Shown piece after piece: positions 51,566-59,781 of a stretch of DNA of 64,000 nt. This DNA is from Bacteroidales bacterium UBA7569 (GTDB taxonomy: Bacteria; Bacteroidota; Bacteroidia; Bacteroidales; Paludibacteraceae): positions 1 to 64,000 of the forward strand of contig DLLF01000005.1 in the NCBI GenBank assembly GCA_002477945.1, in the 5' to 3' direction. Below the pieces are notes generated by a model, which was given only the letters and a program-made list of their open reading frames with translations, ran no database searches and was not told where the DNA came from. The position numbers were made by a program, and so were the translations under genes. Each line of letters begins with the position of its first letter. Within the stretch, counting starts at the first letter, position 1.

Positions 51566-52548
51566 GCTTTGGGTTTATACAATGTTGCCAATACAACTCC
51601 TGAAATAATCATCAGAGAACCTATTACAATAAACCAAGATAAGGTTCCAGAAAAGTAATCAGGGCATATTATGGCTAATATCAAAGTCATCAAGACTGAC
51701 CAAAATGAGTAGGTCACATTTAAGCATAGTGCTTTCCCTGCTCCGATATTATCAATTGCGGTGTACCAACATAAAAATGAAATCATACCAATGAGTGCTG
51801 TTAAAGCAAGTAGAATCCAACATGGAGTATATGTAAAGATTGCTTCAACACCCTCAAATATATTAGCAAATCCTCCACAGAAGATAGGTGCGACAATTAA
51901 CAAGTATACAAGTGCTGATACTATATATCGGATTGTTAAGGCCATTCTCGGATCCACAACACCATCTTTCATTCCATAGCCGGACACAACTCCTTCTGTC
52001 GCCCAACCTATTGCTGCGACTAATGCAATGGCAATACCTCCAATTACGTTGGCATCTCCTAATTTATTAGGAGACCAACCAATGATTATAATACCCAATA
52101 CACAAATACAAAGCCCTATCCATGTTTGTATACCGGTTTTCTCTTTTAGAATTAACACTGCTAATGCGGTTCCTAATAAAGGGTAAATTGCTGTTACACT
52201 TGCTGTCAAAGCAGCTCCCCCCACTGCTATTGATATGGTGTAGAATGTCATTGCCAATGGTCCACCAAATAGAGATGCCAATGCGCAATAACGTCCGTCT
52301 TTGGTTTTAATGGCAGCAGGTAATTCTTTGAGTCGTCGTTTGCAGCCCATATATATTAACAGCCAAACTGCGGCAAAAATATCATGTAATGCGCTACATA
52401 AAACACCACCTGCAGCCAATAGTACGGGATTGTCAACAAAAGGAACCATAATCATAACAACCCCTAACATAACTGCATCTAAGCCCCAAGTGAAGCCTGA
52501 TAATACACCAGAGGCTATGCCTAATTTTTGATTGGAAATATTTGCCAT
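51562..52548 (-). CDS. EamA/DMT-family permease, LicB-like
   Basis: A 328-residue inner-membrane protein with ten predicted helices in two EamA repeats (second repeat near GIAIALVAAIGWATEG). The ILKEKTGIQTWIGLCICVLGIIII segment around residue 120-140 is typical of the first EamA repeat. LicB, the choline permease of phosphorylcholine loci, belongs to this superfamily, and the two neighbouring LicC-LicA fusions make choline or another amino alcohol the likely substrate. Start MANISNQK at 52548; Met at 52557 is possible. Codons are markedly A/T-ending, as in the next three genes. Confidence 0.8.
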   Translation of the reverse strand: MANISNQKLGIASGVLSGFTWGLDAVMLGVVMIMVPFVDNPVLLAAGGVLCSALHDIFAAVWLLIYMGCKRRLKELPAAIKTKDGRYCALASLFGGPLAMTFYTISIAVGGAALTASVTAIYPLLGTALAVLILKEKTGIQTWIGLCICVLGIIIIGWSPNKLGDANVIGGIAIALVAAIGWATEGVVSGYGMKDGVVDPRMALTIRYIVSALVYLLIVAPIFCGGFANIFEGVEAIFTYTPCWILLALTALIGMISFLCWYTAIDNIGAGKALCLNVTYSFWSVLMTLILAIICPDYFSGTLSWFIVIGSLMIISGVVLATLYKPKA

Positions 52549-52562
52549 AATTACCATAATTA

Positions 52563-54143
52563 TTATATAATGCCTAATATATGTAAATTCCTTGTAGCAC
52601 GTAAAAATCTATCTTGACCATACGTACCAAAGTCATCTCCATGTGCTTCTTTTATGATAGTCCATTGCGCCCATAGATAATCCCATAATATCTGATAGCA
52701 CAGAATCTTTTTGTGAATACTCGGGTCAATATGACCATTAAAGTAGCTATTTAATATGTAGTCCTGATTTTCATGGGAGAAATCATTCTCAAGGAACAAC
52801 GCTGCTAAATCAGCCATAGGATCATTCATACCTGAGTATTCCCAATCAATGAGGTAAATCTTACCATTGGCGTCTTTTACGAAATTTTCCGCCACAGCAT
52901 CGTTATGGCAAGGTCTCAAATCAACTCCTAATTCATTTAGATATGGCTCCAATGTCATAATTGCAGATCGAATACTATCTGCTCCTGCATACATTTTTGT
53001 ATTTGATTTAGCGATTAACGTATCATACTTTTCAATTTCCTGAAATATATTGAATTCATTCCGTAGCCGGATGTGTGAATTGTGCAGATTCTTGTATATG
53101 TACACTACTTGCTTCATATTCTCGATACGTTGGATAGTTGCAGAGTTCAATGTTTCCGCATTAGTGATGTAATCTGCCAATTTAATACCTGATATAGCAT
53201 CAAAAAACTTAATATCAGGTGTGATTCCTAATTTTGCTCCTGCAATGGCATTAAATTCCTCATTTTTCCGTTCAACCATTCCTTCGGAACCATTTCCTGG
53301 AACCCGTAATACATACTCTTGGTTATTTACACATACCTTAAAATTTTTATTGCTCATACCTCCGATTTGTGTAATAATGGCGGATGCACATTGCTCAGAA
53401 GTAAAAATAGGAGATAAGTATTGACGTAAATTCTCTTCGTTAAATGGATTTTCTTTTCGTTGGAGAATTCGGTATGTCTGTTGCAAGCGTTTCAAATCTT
53501 CTTGTGTGTCAACATCTCCCCATATCAAATTTTGGAATCGAATGCACGGGCGTTCCACAATAGTGGTAGAACGCATAAGAACATACTCGTAATTCATATA
53601 TGAGTTGGAACTCTCCCTATATAATGAAATCATTCGTCTAAATACGGACAATGATATCTTTGCAACGCCAACCAATTCTCCCTCAATACAGGGTACGGCG
53701 TGCTTATCTTTGGTTATTTGTTTTAAAAAACCATGTTGTGTTTCGACATAACATTCATCTCCACTTCCAGTCTCTTCTGTAACAATCAGGCAATTCGGTT
53801 CTGAAGTGTTTGTCAATGTTTCTACTATTTTTTTTTCGTAGAAAGTATCTCCCTCTATAATTAGGAAATCTTCGTTGATATATGGTGCAGCCATTACCAA
53901 AGACCCCATGGAGGCACAAAATTCATAATCAGGGTTGAACACTATATGAACATCTTCTGATTGGTATGGTTCAAATAGTTCTCGTTTATATCCAACAATG
54001 ACGACAATATTTGTGTATCCACAACTGCGAAGAATTTCCAAAGAACGCTTTAACAGACATTCATCTTGAGCAAACTGCAATAAGGGATATGGGATTTGTG
54101 AATCCCGTTCATGTCGTGCAGATAAAATAACTGCTGTTTTCAT
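52563..54143 (-). CDS. LicC-LicA fusion with divergent nucleotidyltransferase loop
   Basis: A 526-residue two-domain protein. Residues 1-225 form a LicC-like nucleotidyltransferase fold (VVIVGYKRELFEPY, LIIEGDTFYEKK, IWGDVDTQEDLKRLQ). Residues 250-526 form a choline/ethanolamine kinase-like domain with an intact Brenner motif HNDAVAEN and IDWEYSGMNDPMADLA. The first loop, which binds the nucleotide, reads VILSARHERDSQIPYPLL; it lacks the Gly-rich signature and the KPK of the sister protein at 54155, so CTP transfer may be altered or lost. The order of domains makes choline to phosphocholine to CDP-choline the model pathway. Confidence 0.85.
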   Translation of the reverse strand: MKTAVILSARHERDSQIPYPLLQFAQDECLLKRSLEILRSCGYTNIVVIVGYKRELFEPYQSEDVHIVFNPDYEFCASMGSLVMAAPYINEDFLIIEGDTFYEKKIVETLTNTSEPNCLIVTEETGSGDECYVETQHGFLKQITKDKHAVPCIEGELVGVAKISLSVFRRMISLYRESSNSYMNYEYVLMRSTTIVERPCIRFQNLIWGDVDTQEDLKRLQQTYRILQRKENPFNEENLRQYLSPIFTSEQCASAIITQIGGMSNKNFKVCVNNQEYVLRVPGNGSEGMVERKNEEFNAIAGAKLGITPDIKFFDAISGIKLADYITNAETLNSATIQRIENMKQVVYIYKNLHNSHIRLRNEFNIFQEIEKYDTLIAKSNTKMYAGADSIRSAIMTLEPYLNELGVDLRPCHNDAVAENFVKDANGKIYLIDWEYSGMNDPMADLAALFLENDFSHENQDYILNSYFNGHIDPSIHKKILCYQILWDYLWAQWTIIKEAHGDDFGTYGQDRFLRATRNLHILGII

Positions 54144-54154
54144 AATACGCTATA

Positions 54155-55729
54155 TTAACTTTCGTACAGGGATAAAGCTTTGTCTCCGAATAACTGCGCA
54201 CCATGTTGCCATTGGGCAAGATACTCCCCAGTATCAACGCCATTGCAGTTTTGGTAAATCGCCCAAAGAAACCAAGTGAACGAAGCGATAGCAACATAAG
54301 CGATGTAATGTCTCAACTCCTCTTTAGTCGCCTCTTTTTGAAGGTATTGCTGAATAGTACAGAGTGCTGTATTGTAGTTCATAGGTGAGCATGCAATAAA
54401 CGAACCTATATCTTGCGCTGTATCTCCTTGTCCCGAATACTCCCAATCAATGAGAGTCATTTCCCCCTTATCGTTACATAAAAAATTGTCCGCTAATGCA
54501 TCACAGTGGTTCAAACACTCGCCCCATGCATCCTCCATAGTGTATTGGTGTAACTTTTTAATACTATTGTACAGAGAATGAAATTCTGCACTTTCAACAG
54601 ATTCTTTTGAACACTTCTGAATTTGTGTAAGAAATATTTCAGCCTGTTCCCATAAACGATACGAATGTTTAGATTGAATATTTGCCTGATGTAGAGTGCG
54701 AAGCAGATTGAGGGATAGTTGTAGTTCATTTGGATTATTGTAATCCAAAGCGTGAGCATTGGGAATATAGTATGATATTTTCCATCCTTCTTGAGGGTGC
54801 ATATAAATAAATGTGGAATCAATGTTCAATTGTTTAGCGATTTGCATACTAAAGTACTCGCTTTCACGATTAATGAACACTTCCGTTCCTTCGCCGGGGT
54901 GGCGATAAACATATTGTTTGTTGAAACATGTAAATACAAATGATCGGTTTGTCATTCCGTTCTTAAGAGGATATATATCGATAATGTCACTTTCTTTGCA
55001 ATGCAAGACGTTACATATATTGTCAAGGATAGAGCAATGCGCACTATTGGTGTATGTGGGGTCGAAATCCCTTAATTCTTCCAATGAGTCAAATTCTTTG
55101 ATTTCTCCTTTGCTAAATTTGTGTATTTGCATAGGGGGCAATTCAGAGATGTGGCGTATATACACATCTTCCCAATACTCATATCTTGTATTTTTGTTGA
55201 GATATTCTTTAGATAGAAGTGACGCAAACGCGGAAGAAAAGTCCCGATTAAAAAATACATGCCCAATCATATACCATGTCTGTTTGCCGCCAATGGTTAC
55301 AGAACATATATTGTTACTTTTGTCCGTTTGGATGCAGTATTCATTGGTTTCCTGCTCAGAATAAAGCGCAGAATAATAACTATGAGTGGCTTTTCCCAAG
55401 AATACGTTTCTTGTGAAATAGTTATCAGAAGAGCATATATACGTGTCGCCCAATTTATCCAAGACACGAATGAGAGATGACGTATTGTTATATTTAGCAT
55501 AATCATCATTCAATACCAAAGAAACTCCATATTTTTCAACGAGGTATTGAAACATAGATGCTTTATACCCGACAACAATGGTAATATCGGTTATGCCCGC
55601 TTCTAATAATTGTTTGATTTGGCGTTCTATCAAGACTTCGTTCTTAACCACCAATAATCCCTTGGGCTTTTCATACGATAGCGGTACAAATCGAGAAGAT
55701 GTACCTGCTGCCATTATTATTGCATTCAT
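54155..55729 (-). CDS. LicC-LicA fusion: cytidylyltransferase plus choline kinase-like
   Basis: A 524-residue bifunctional protein. The LicC domain (1-225) has the canonical start IIMAAGTSSRFVPLSYEKPK, then ITDITIVVGYKASMF and CSSDNYFTRN for metal and phosphocholine binding. The LicA-like kinase domain (250-524) has LKNGMTNRSFVFTC (nucleotide loop), HCDALADN (catalytic) and IDWEYSGQGDTAQDIGSF (metal). Such LicCA fusions are known from oral treponemes, where they make CDP-choline. It is 11 bases upstream of its diverged paralogue and 14 bases downstream of the barrel gene. Strong A+T bias suggests acquisition by transfer. Confidence 0.88.
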   Translation of the reverse strand: MNAIIMAAGTSSRFVPLSYEKPKGLLVVKNEVLIERQIKQLLEAGITDITIVVGYKASMFQYLVEKYGVSLVLNDDYAKYNNTSSLIRVLDKLGDTYICSSDNYFTRNVFLGKATHSYYSALYSEQETNEYCIQTDKSNNICSVTIGGKQTWYMIGHVFFNRDFSSAFASLLSKEYLNKNTRYEYWEDVYIRHISELPPMQIHKFSKGEIKEFDSLEELRDFDPTYTNSAHCSILDNICNVLHCKESDIIDIYPLKNGMTNRSFVFTCFNKQYVYRHPGEGTEVFINRESEYFSMQIAKQLNIDSTFIYMHPQEGWKISYYIPNAHALDYNNPNELQLSLNLLRTLHQANIQSKHSYRLWEQAEIFLTQIQKCSKESVESAEFHSLYNSIKKLHQYTMEDAWGECLNHCDALADNFLCNDKGEMTLIDWEYSGQGDTAQDIGSFIACSPMNYNTALCTIQQYLQKEATKEELRHYIAYVAIASFTWFLWAIYQNCNGVDTGEYLAQWQHGAQLFGDKALSLYES

Positions 55730-55743
55730 ATACGAAGTGTGTA

Positions 55744-56523
55744 TTATAATGCTACAGATGCTGTAAAATTGATATGTGCCTTTTCTCTGTAGGGGTTAAC
55801 GATAAACGCAGCTCCTATAGGCATTGTCCAACCATTCCTAAAATGTATGGTATAAGTATATTTCAACTCTATGTTGTTGACGCTAAAAGATTTGGAATAG
55901 TCATTGTAGCAACTTTTATTGCAAGCAATTCCCACTGCCAACGAAATACGGTTGTTCATTAGGAATTCGAACCATGTGCCTGCTTCTACATACGTGGAAT
56001 ATGCTTGCTTACCATTCATATCTTTGTCAGCCCCATAAAAGAAATTGGACGCAGTGATATATATAGGAATGGGAGGAGCAAGTGTAATCACAGCCTCATA
56101 CCAATGTCCTGTACTGGCTTTATTGAAATTGAAGTATTTATCAAATGGGGTATCTATAGTAGGATAATAGTAGTCGTTAAATCCAATTGTGAGCCACTTA
56201 TATGTATAACTGATACCCCAATCTACTTCACTATACTTCCCATTGAAGGCATACCCACCCATTACATACAAATATACACCATAGTCCTGGTAACTAATTT
56301 GTGGAAACAATACAGGAGAAGCATCTTTGGACATCATTTCCATTCCACGCCATATATACTTGGTTTGCAGATCTAATCCTATGTGGAAGACAGATGGCAC
56401 TAATTTTGCTCCGAAACCATTTTTAGCAGGTATAGAGTCTATAGATACATCGTTATGATTTGCATACAATGGCAGCCATAGCACACATATTCCAACAAGA
56501 GCCAGTATTTTTTTTATTTTCAT
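55744..56523 (-). CDS. Outer-membrane beta-barrel protein of the lic module (TorF-like porin)
   Basis: A 259-residue protein. The signal peptide is about residues 1-21 (MKIKKILALVGICVLWLPLY, then AN). The barrel contains IGLDLQTKYIWRGMEM (the 'WRG' motif of TorF-like putative porins), YLYVMGGYAFNGKYSEVDWG, and paired aromatic strands to the last residues HINFTASVAL. It sits between the glycosyltransferase stump and the first LicC-LicA gene, sharing their A+T-rich composition and strand. A porin supplying the substrate to the LicB-like permease and kinases is an attractive inference. Its start ATG overlaps the stop codon of the stump (ATGA). Confidence 0.75.
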   Translation of the reverse strand: MKIKKILALVGICVLWLPLYANHNDVSIDSIPAKNGFGAKLVPSVFHIGLDLQTKYIWRGMEMMSKDASPVLFPQISYQDYGVYLYVMGGYAFNGKYSEVDWGISYTYKWLTIGFNDYYYPTIDTPFDKYFNFNKASTGHWYEAVITLAPPIPIYITASNFFYGADKDMNGKQAYSTYVEAGTWFEFLMNNRISLAVGIACNKSCYNDYSKSFSVNNIELKYTYTIHFRNGWTMPIGAAFIVNPYREKAHINFTASVAL

Positions 56524-56654
56524 AACATTCTCAGTTCTTTGTCTTTGTACACATTATGTCCTTCGTCTCGAAACTTACGCATCAAGTCTGTGTAGATACC
56601 GCTCCTTTCGATATCTGCAATTGCTGATGCCATTGTCAGGAACAGAACATTCAT
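56520..56654 (-). pseudogene. 44-codon stump of a WbuB-like glycosyltransferase
   Basis: The minus strand encodes MNVLFLTMASAIADIERSG followed by IYTDLMRKFRDEGHNVY, after which the sequence departs (KDKELRML) and stops. The first 36 residues match the very N-terminus of WbuB-type GT4 glycosyltransferases ('M.VLFLT...DI..RGIYTDLLRKFRDEGH.V'), which are about 400 residues long. The remaining 90% is absent. The gene therefore seems to have been replaced by the A+T-rich lic module. The frame ends in an ATGA overlap with the barrel gene and may now act as a leader peptide for it. Confidence 0.75.
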
Positions 56655-56657
56655 TGG

Positions 56658-56897
56658 CTATAGTTCTATGCCGTTGCGGGTGAGGATGTCTTTGCCGGCG
56701 GCGTAACTCGTGCAAGCCATGATGTCTTCGGGGTCGAGCATCAAGTCGAAGGTCTCCTCCATAAGAGAGATGATGTTCAGTTGGTGCACGGAGTCCCACT
56801 CGCTGACCGTCTCTTTGGAGAAGTTGTCTCCCAGTTGGTCTGCGGTTACTCCAAAGACTTCGCCAAAGATGGCGTTATATTTTTCCAAGTTAGTCAT
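56658..56897 (-). CDS. Acyl carrier protein-like carrier of the glycan locus
   Basis: A 79-residue carrier protein. The phosphopantetheine attachment serine is Ser36 in EWDSVHQLNII; helix III ends with DPEDIMACTSYAAG. It differs from the fatty-acid ACP (DSL motif) and belongs to the dedicated carriers found next to AMP-forming ligases. The next gene upstream (56903) is such a ligase, so the carrier probably holds a hydroxyacyl or aminoacyl group destined for an amino sugar. Distance to the ligase is 5 bases. Confidence 0.92.
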   Translation of the reverse strand: MTNLEKYNAIFGEVFGVTADQLGDNFSKETVSEWDSVHQLNIISLMEETFDLMLDPEDIMACTSYAAGKDILTRNGIEL

Positions 56898-56902
56898 TGT
56901 AT

Positions 56903-58315
56903 TTATTGGTTTGAAAGTTTACTATACAGTTTCTTGCCCGTCTCGTTCTTCGGAATTTCGGGTATAACACGTATCTCAAAGGATGTGGCCACGATGTGCG
57001 TCTTTTGCACAAGGGTGTTCTTTACCTCTTCCTGCTTGGCAGGATCGGTGATGTACACAATCATCTTCTCGTCCGTACCCACGCAGGCACACTCAGCACC
57101 GCAGTCGGTTTGCAGGATTTGTTCACATTCATCCAATCCGACACGCATACCAAACAGTTTGAGGAAACGTCCCATACGCCCGACGATATAGTAGCAGCCG
57201 TCTTCATCAAAGTACGCCAAGTCGCCTGTGCGTATGAATCCGTGCCGTTCGTCACCGAGTGCCAAGTCGGACATACAACGTGCGTAGCCCATTGTTACGT
57301 TCTTTCCACGATAGCACATCTCGCCTTCGGTGTGCGGAGCAGTGACGGGCGTTCCGTCTTCCGCCAAGAGAGACAACTCGGCGTTAGGTACGGCGATTCC
57401 GATACTGCCGACTTTCTCTATCGCCCATTTGGCAGGGAGATATGCCATTCGTGCCGTACACTCCGACTGTCCGTAGGTGGCAATCCACCGTTTGTTGTGG
57501 TCGCGACAGTATTCGGCAAACTTGAGGTTGAGGTCGGTCGGCATTTTTCCTCCTCCCTGTGTGAGCAGTTCCAAGTCGGGCAAATCCATTCGGAAGAACC
57601 GCATCAGGTTGAGGATTTGGAAACTATACGGTACGCCTGTGAACGAGGTGGCGTGTTGGTCTTTGAGGAATGCCCAGAACTTGGGGTCGGTCATACTCAG
57701 TCCCGTGATGAGGACAGTGGCACCCACACGCAAATGACTGAAGACCATAGACAGTCCCATAGTATAATATAAGGGCAATACCATAAGCGGACGGTCTTCG
57801 GGTTTGAGTTGGAAGAAGGTGGATATATTCAATCCTGCCGCTTCGATGTTGCCGTAGCAGTGGCGTACCAACTTGGGGCTGCCCGTGCTGCCTGACGTAG
57901 GCAAGAGGTGACTCAGGTCGGGGTGCAGTTCGGACAAGGGATTGGCTGTCCTGTAGAGCGTATAACCGAACTGACTATGTATGGGGTTATCTTCTATGGA
58001 TAGGGAATCTACAGCACAGATGTATGCGGGACGATAGGTGGCGAGCAGGTTTTGATAAAGGGTGGCTTCCGTCTTGGCATTGAGTACCAAAGGTACCAAC
58101 CGTCGGCTTAGCAGCATTGCCATAACCCATGCTATGCCTCCGATATTGTTCTCCACCAAGAGAAAGCACAATGCCCGTTGCGGCACCGTATTGGTAATGG
58201 TGTCCGCCAATGCGGATATGTCGGCATAACGGAGGGTACAGCCGTTGGAATCAATGGCGGCAAGCCGCTGCGGGGCAATATGTTCGAGACCTAACAACAT
58301 TGTATTCGCAGGCAT
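56903..58315 (-). CDS. AMP-forming acyl/aminoacyl ligase (ANL superfamily)
   Basis: A 470-residue adenylating enzyme that should activate a carboxylic acid and load it onto the carrier encoded next to it. The ANL motifs are visible: P-loop LPTSGSTGSPKLV, TYGQSECTARMAYL, RTGDLAYFDEDGCYYIVGR, and the hinge/C-terminal Lys in NETGKKLY. Length is at the short end of the family, like D-alanine ligase DltA. The start at 58315 (MPANTMLLG) overlaps the upstream stop as TAATG, which favours it over the longer frame. The acid substrate cannot be read from sequence alone. Confidence 0.92.
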   Translation of the reverse strand: MPANTMLLGLEHIAPQRLAAIDSNGCTLRYADISALADTITNTVPQRALCFLLVENNIGGIAWVMAMLLSRRLVPLVLNAKTEATLYQNLLATYRPAYICAVDSLSIEDNPIHSQFGYTLYRTANPLSELHPDLSHLLPTSGSTGSPKLVRHCYGNIEAAGLNISTFFQLKPEDRPLMVLPLYYTMGLSMVFSHLRVGATVLITGLSMTDPKFWAFLKDQHATSFTGVPYSFQILNLMRFFRMDLPDLELLTQGGGKMPTDLNLKFAEYCRDHNKRWIATYGQSECTARMAYLPAKWAIEKVGSIGIAVPNAELSLLAEDGTPVTAPHTEGEMCYRGKNVTMGYARCMSDLALGDERHGFIRTGDLAYFDEDGCYYIVGRMGRFLKLFGMRVGLDECEQILQTDCGAECACVGTDEKMIVYITDPAKQEEVKNTLVQKTHIVATSFEIRVIPEIPKNETGKKLYSKLSNQ

Positions 58316-59040
58316 TAGATAGAAGCACAACCGTCCACTCCGAGTATCTGCCCCGAGATGTAACTTGCGCGGTCGGACGCCAAGAATGCGCAGGCGTTGG
58401 CAATGTCTTCGGGTGTGCCGAGCCTGCCGAGTGCAATACGCTGAATACGGGCATCTATCTTCTCGCCGTTGGCTTCGTAGAGTTCGGCGAAACGCTCTGT
58501 CTTGACGATGCCCGGTGCTACGGCATTGACGCGAATGCCTTGCGGTGCGAGTTCCTTCGCCGCAGACTTGGTCATGGAGATGATTGCGCCTTTGGTAGCG
58601 GAATATGCCACTTGCCCCGGGGAACCCAATACGGCAGTGACGGAAGCGATATTGACGATGCTGCCTCCGCCATTGCGCGCCATAAGGCGGCTGACCAACT
58701 GAATCATCTCCAAGACAGCGATGACGTTGACCAGAAACATTCGCTCCGTCTCCTCGCGGACAATCATACCTATCTTGCGGTTATAGACGATGCCTGCGTT
58801 ATTGACGAGACAGTCTATGTGTCCCTCCGCTTTGTATATCTGCATGAAAGCGGCTTTGACGCTGCCGGCGTCCGTGACGTCCATAACGAGGGGGCGGATA
58901 CGGTCGTTGTCCGATGTGAAATCCTGCCGGTCACAGGCATAGACTATGGCACCATCGTCGGCAAACTGCTTTGCTATCTGCTTGCCGATACCTTGTGCCG
59001 CGCCCGTGATGATACAGACTTTGTCTTGTAGTAGGTTCAT
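58315..59040 (-). CDS. SDR-family 3-oxoacyl-ACP reductase-like enzyme
   Basis: A 241-residue classical short-chain dehydrogenase, FabG-like in size. Features are the NAD(P) motif TGAAQGIG (12-19), NNAG (80-83), and the catalytic Ser133, Tyr146 and Lys150 (YSATK). With a carrier protein and an acid ligase beside it, it may reduce a 3-oxoacyl group to a 3-hydroxyacyl group (for example 3-hydroxybutyryl) for attachment to an amino sugar. It overlaps the ligase gene by one base. Confidence 0.92.
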   Translation of the reverse strand: MNLLQDKVCIITGAAQGIGKQIAKQFADDGAIVYACDRQDFTSDNDRIRPLVMDVTDAGSVKAAFMQIYKAEGHIDCLVNNAGIVYNRKIGMIVREETERMFLVNVIAVLEMIQLVSRLMARNGGGSIVNIASVTAVLGSPGQVAYSATKGAIISMTKSAAKELAPQGIRVNAVAPGIVKTERFAELYEANGEKIDARIQRIALGRLGTPEDIANACAFLASDRASYISGQILGVDGCASI

Positions 59041-59064
59041 TGTGATGTAGTGGTGTTGTGTTGT

Positions 59065-59694
59065 TTAACTCAGCCGGCGTGCGGGATTACCAAACACCGT
59101 CCAGTTGTCTTCCACGTTGCGTGTTACGAAACTGCAGGCACCGACATGGGTATGGTTGCCGATATGCACCTCGTGGTTAATGACCGCCGATGTATGAATC
59201 ATATTGTCGTGCCCGACAGTGATACCTCCAATCAGCATTACGTGTGAGTCGATGCGATTCCAATCTCCGATGATGACATCGTGTCCGATAATCATATTGG
59301 ACTGAATGAAATTGTAGTCGCCTATGTGTGCGTCGGCGGCGATGGTGGTGAAGGCTCCTACCATACAGCCTTTCCCGAGACGGACATTGGTTCCGATGCG
59401 CGCCGTGCGATGGATGAGAGTAAGAAATTCTCCTCCCCTCTGAATGATACTCTCCATACACGGGCGTCTGGAAGTGCCGCCGATGGAACAGATAAAGATG
59501 TCGTCGGGCTGCGGCAGGTAGTCCGCAATGGAGGACAACATAGGGGGATAGTTGGAAAAAGCATCCAATGCGTGAGTATTGTCGTCGATATAACCTTTGA
59601 TGTCGAAATCAACGCCATAGCCGACGCTCTCGCGTGCCATATCGAACATGGTGCGCCCCATGCCGCCTGCGCCTATGATAACCAAATGTTTCAT
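59065..59694 (-). CDS. PglD/NeuD-family sugar acyltransferase
   Basis: A 209-residue protein. An N-terminal Rossmann-like part (LVIIGAGGMGRTMFDMA) binds the nucleotide sugar. The C-terminal left-handed beta-helix of hexapeptide repeats (about 95-200: GTNVRLGKGCMVGAF, GDYNFIQSNMIIGHDVIIG, HIGNHTHVGACSFV) binds the acyl donor. PglD N-acetylates UDP-4-amino sugars made by PglE, matching the aminotransferase at 49648. It is the first gene after the promoter at 59714-59745. In view of the carrier and ligase, the transferred group could be larger than acetyl. Confidence 0.92.
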   Translation of the reverse strand: MKHLVIIGAGGMGRTMFDMARESVGYGVDFDIKGYIDDNTHALDAFSNYPPMLSSIADYLPQPDDIFICSIGGTSRRPCMESIIQRGGEFLTLIHRTARIGTNVRLGKGCMVGAFTTIAADAHIGDYNFIQSNMIIGHDVIIGDWNRIDSHVMLIGGITVGHDNMIHTSAVINHEVHIGNHTHVGACSFVTRNVEDNWTVFGNPARRLS

Positions 59695-59713
59695 TGTGCT
59701 CTTAATTGGGCTG

Positions 59714-59745
59714 CAAAGTTACAAAAATTATTTTAACTATGCAAG
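59714..59745 (-). promoter_or_regulatory. Bacteroidetes-type promoter of the acyl-sugar/lic/PglC unit
   Basis: On the minus strand: CTTG (59742-59745), 20 bases, TAACTTTG (59714-59721). The ATG of the acyltransferase is 20 bases downstream. All genes down to 49648 are close-packed on this strand, so one long transcript is likely. Confidence 0.65.
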
Positions 59746-59781
59746 GTTGTGTTTGTTAATTGTCTATAAGTTTGTGTATTG

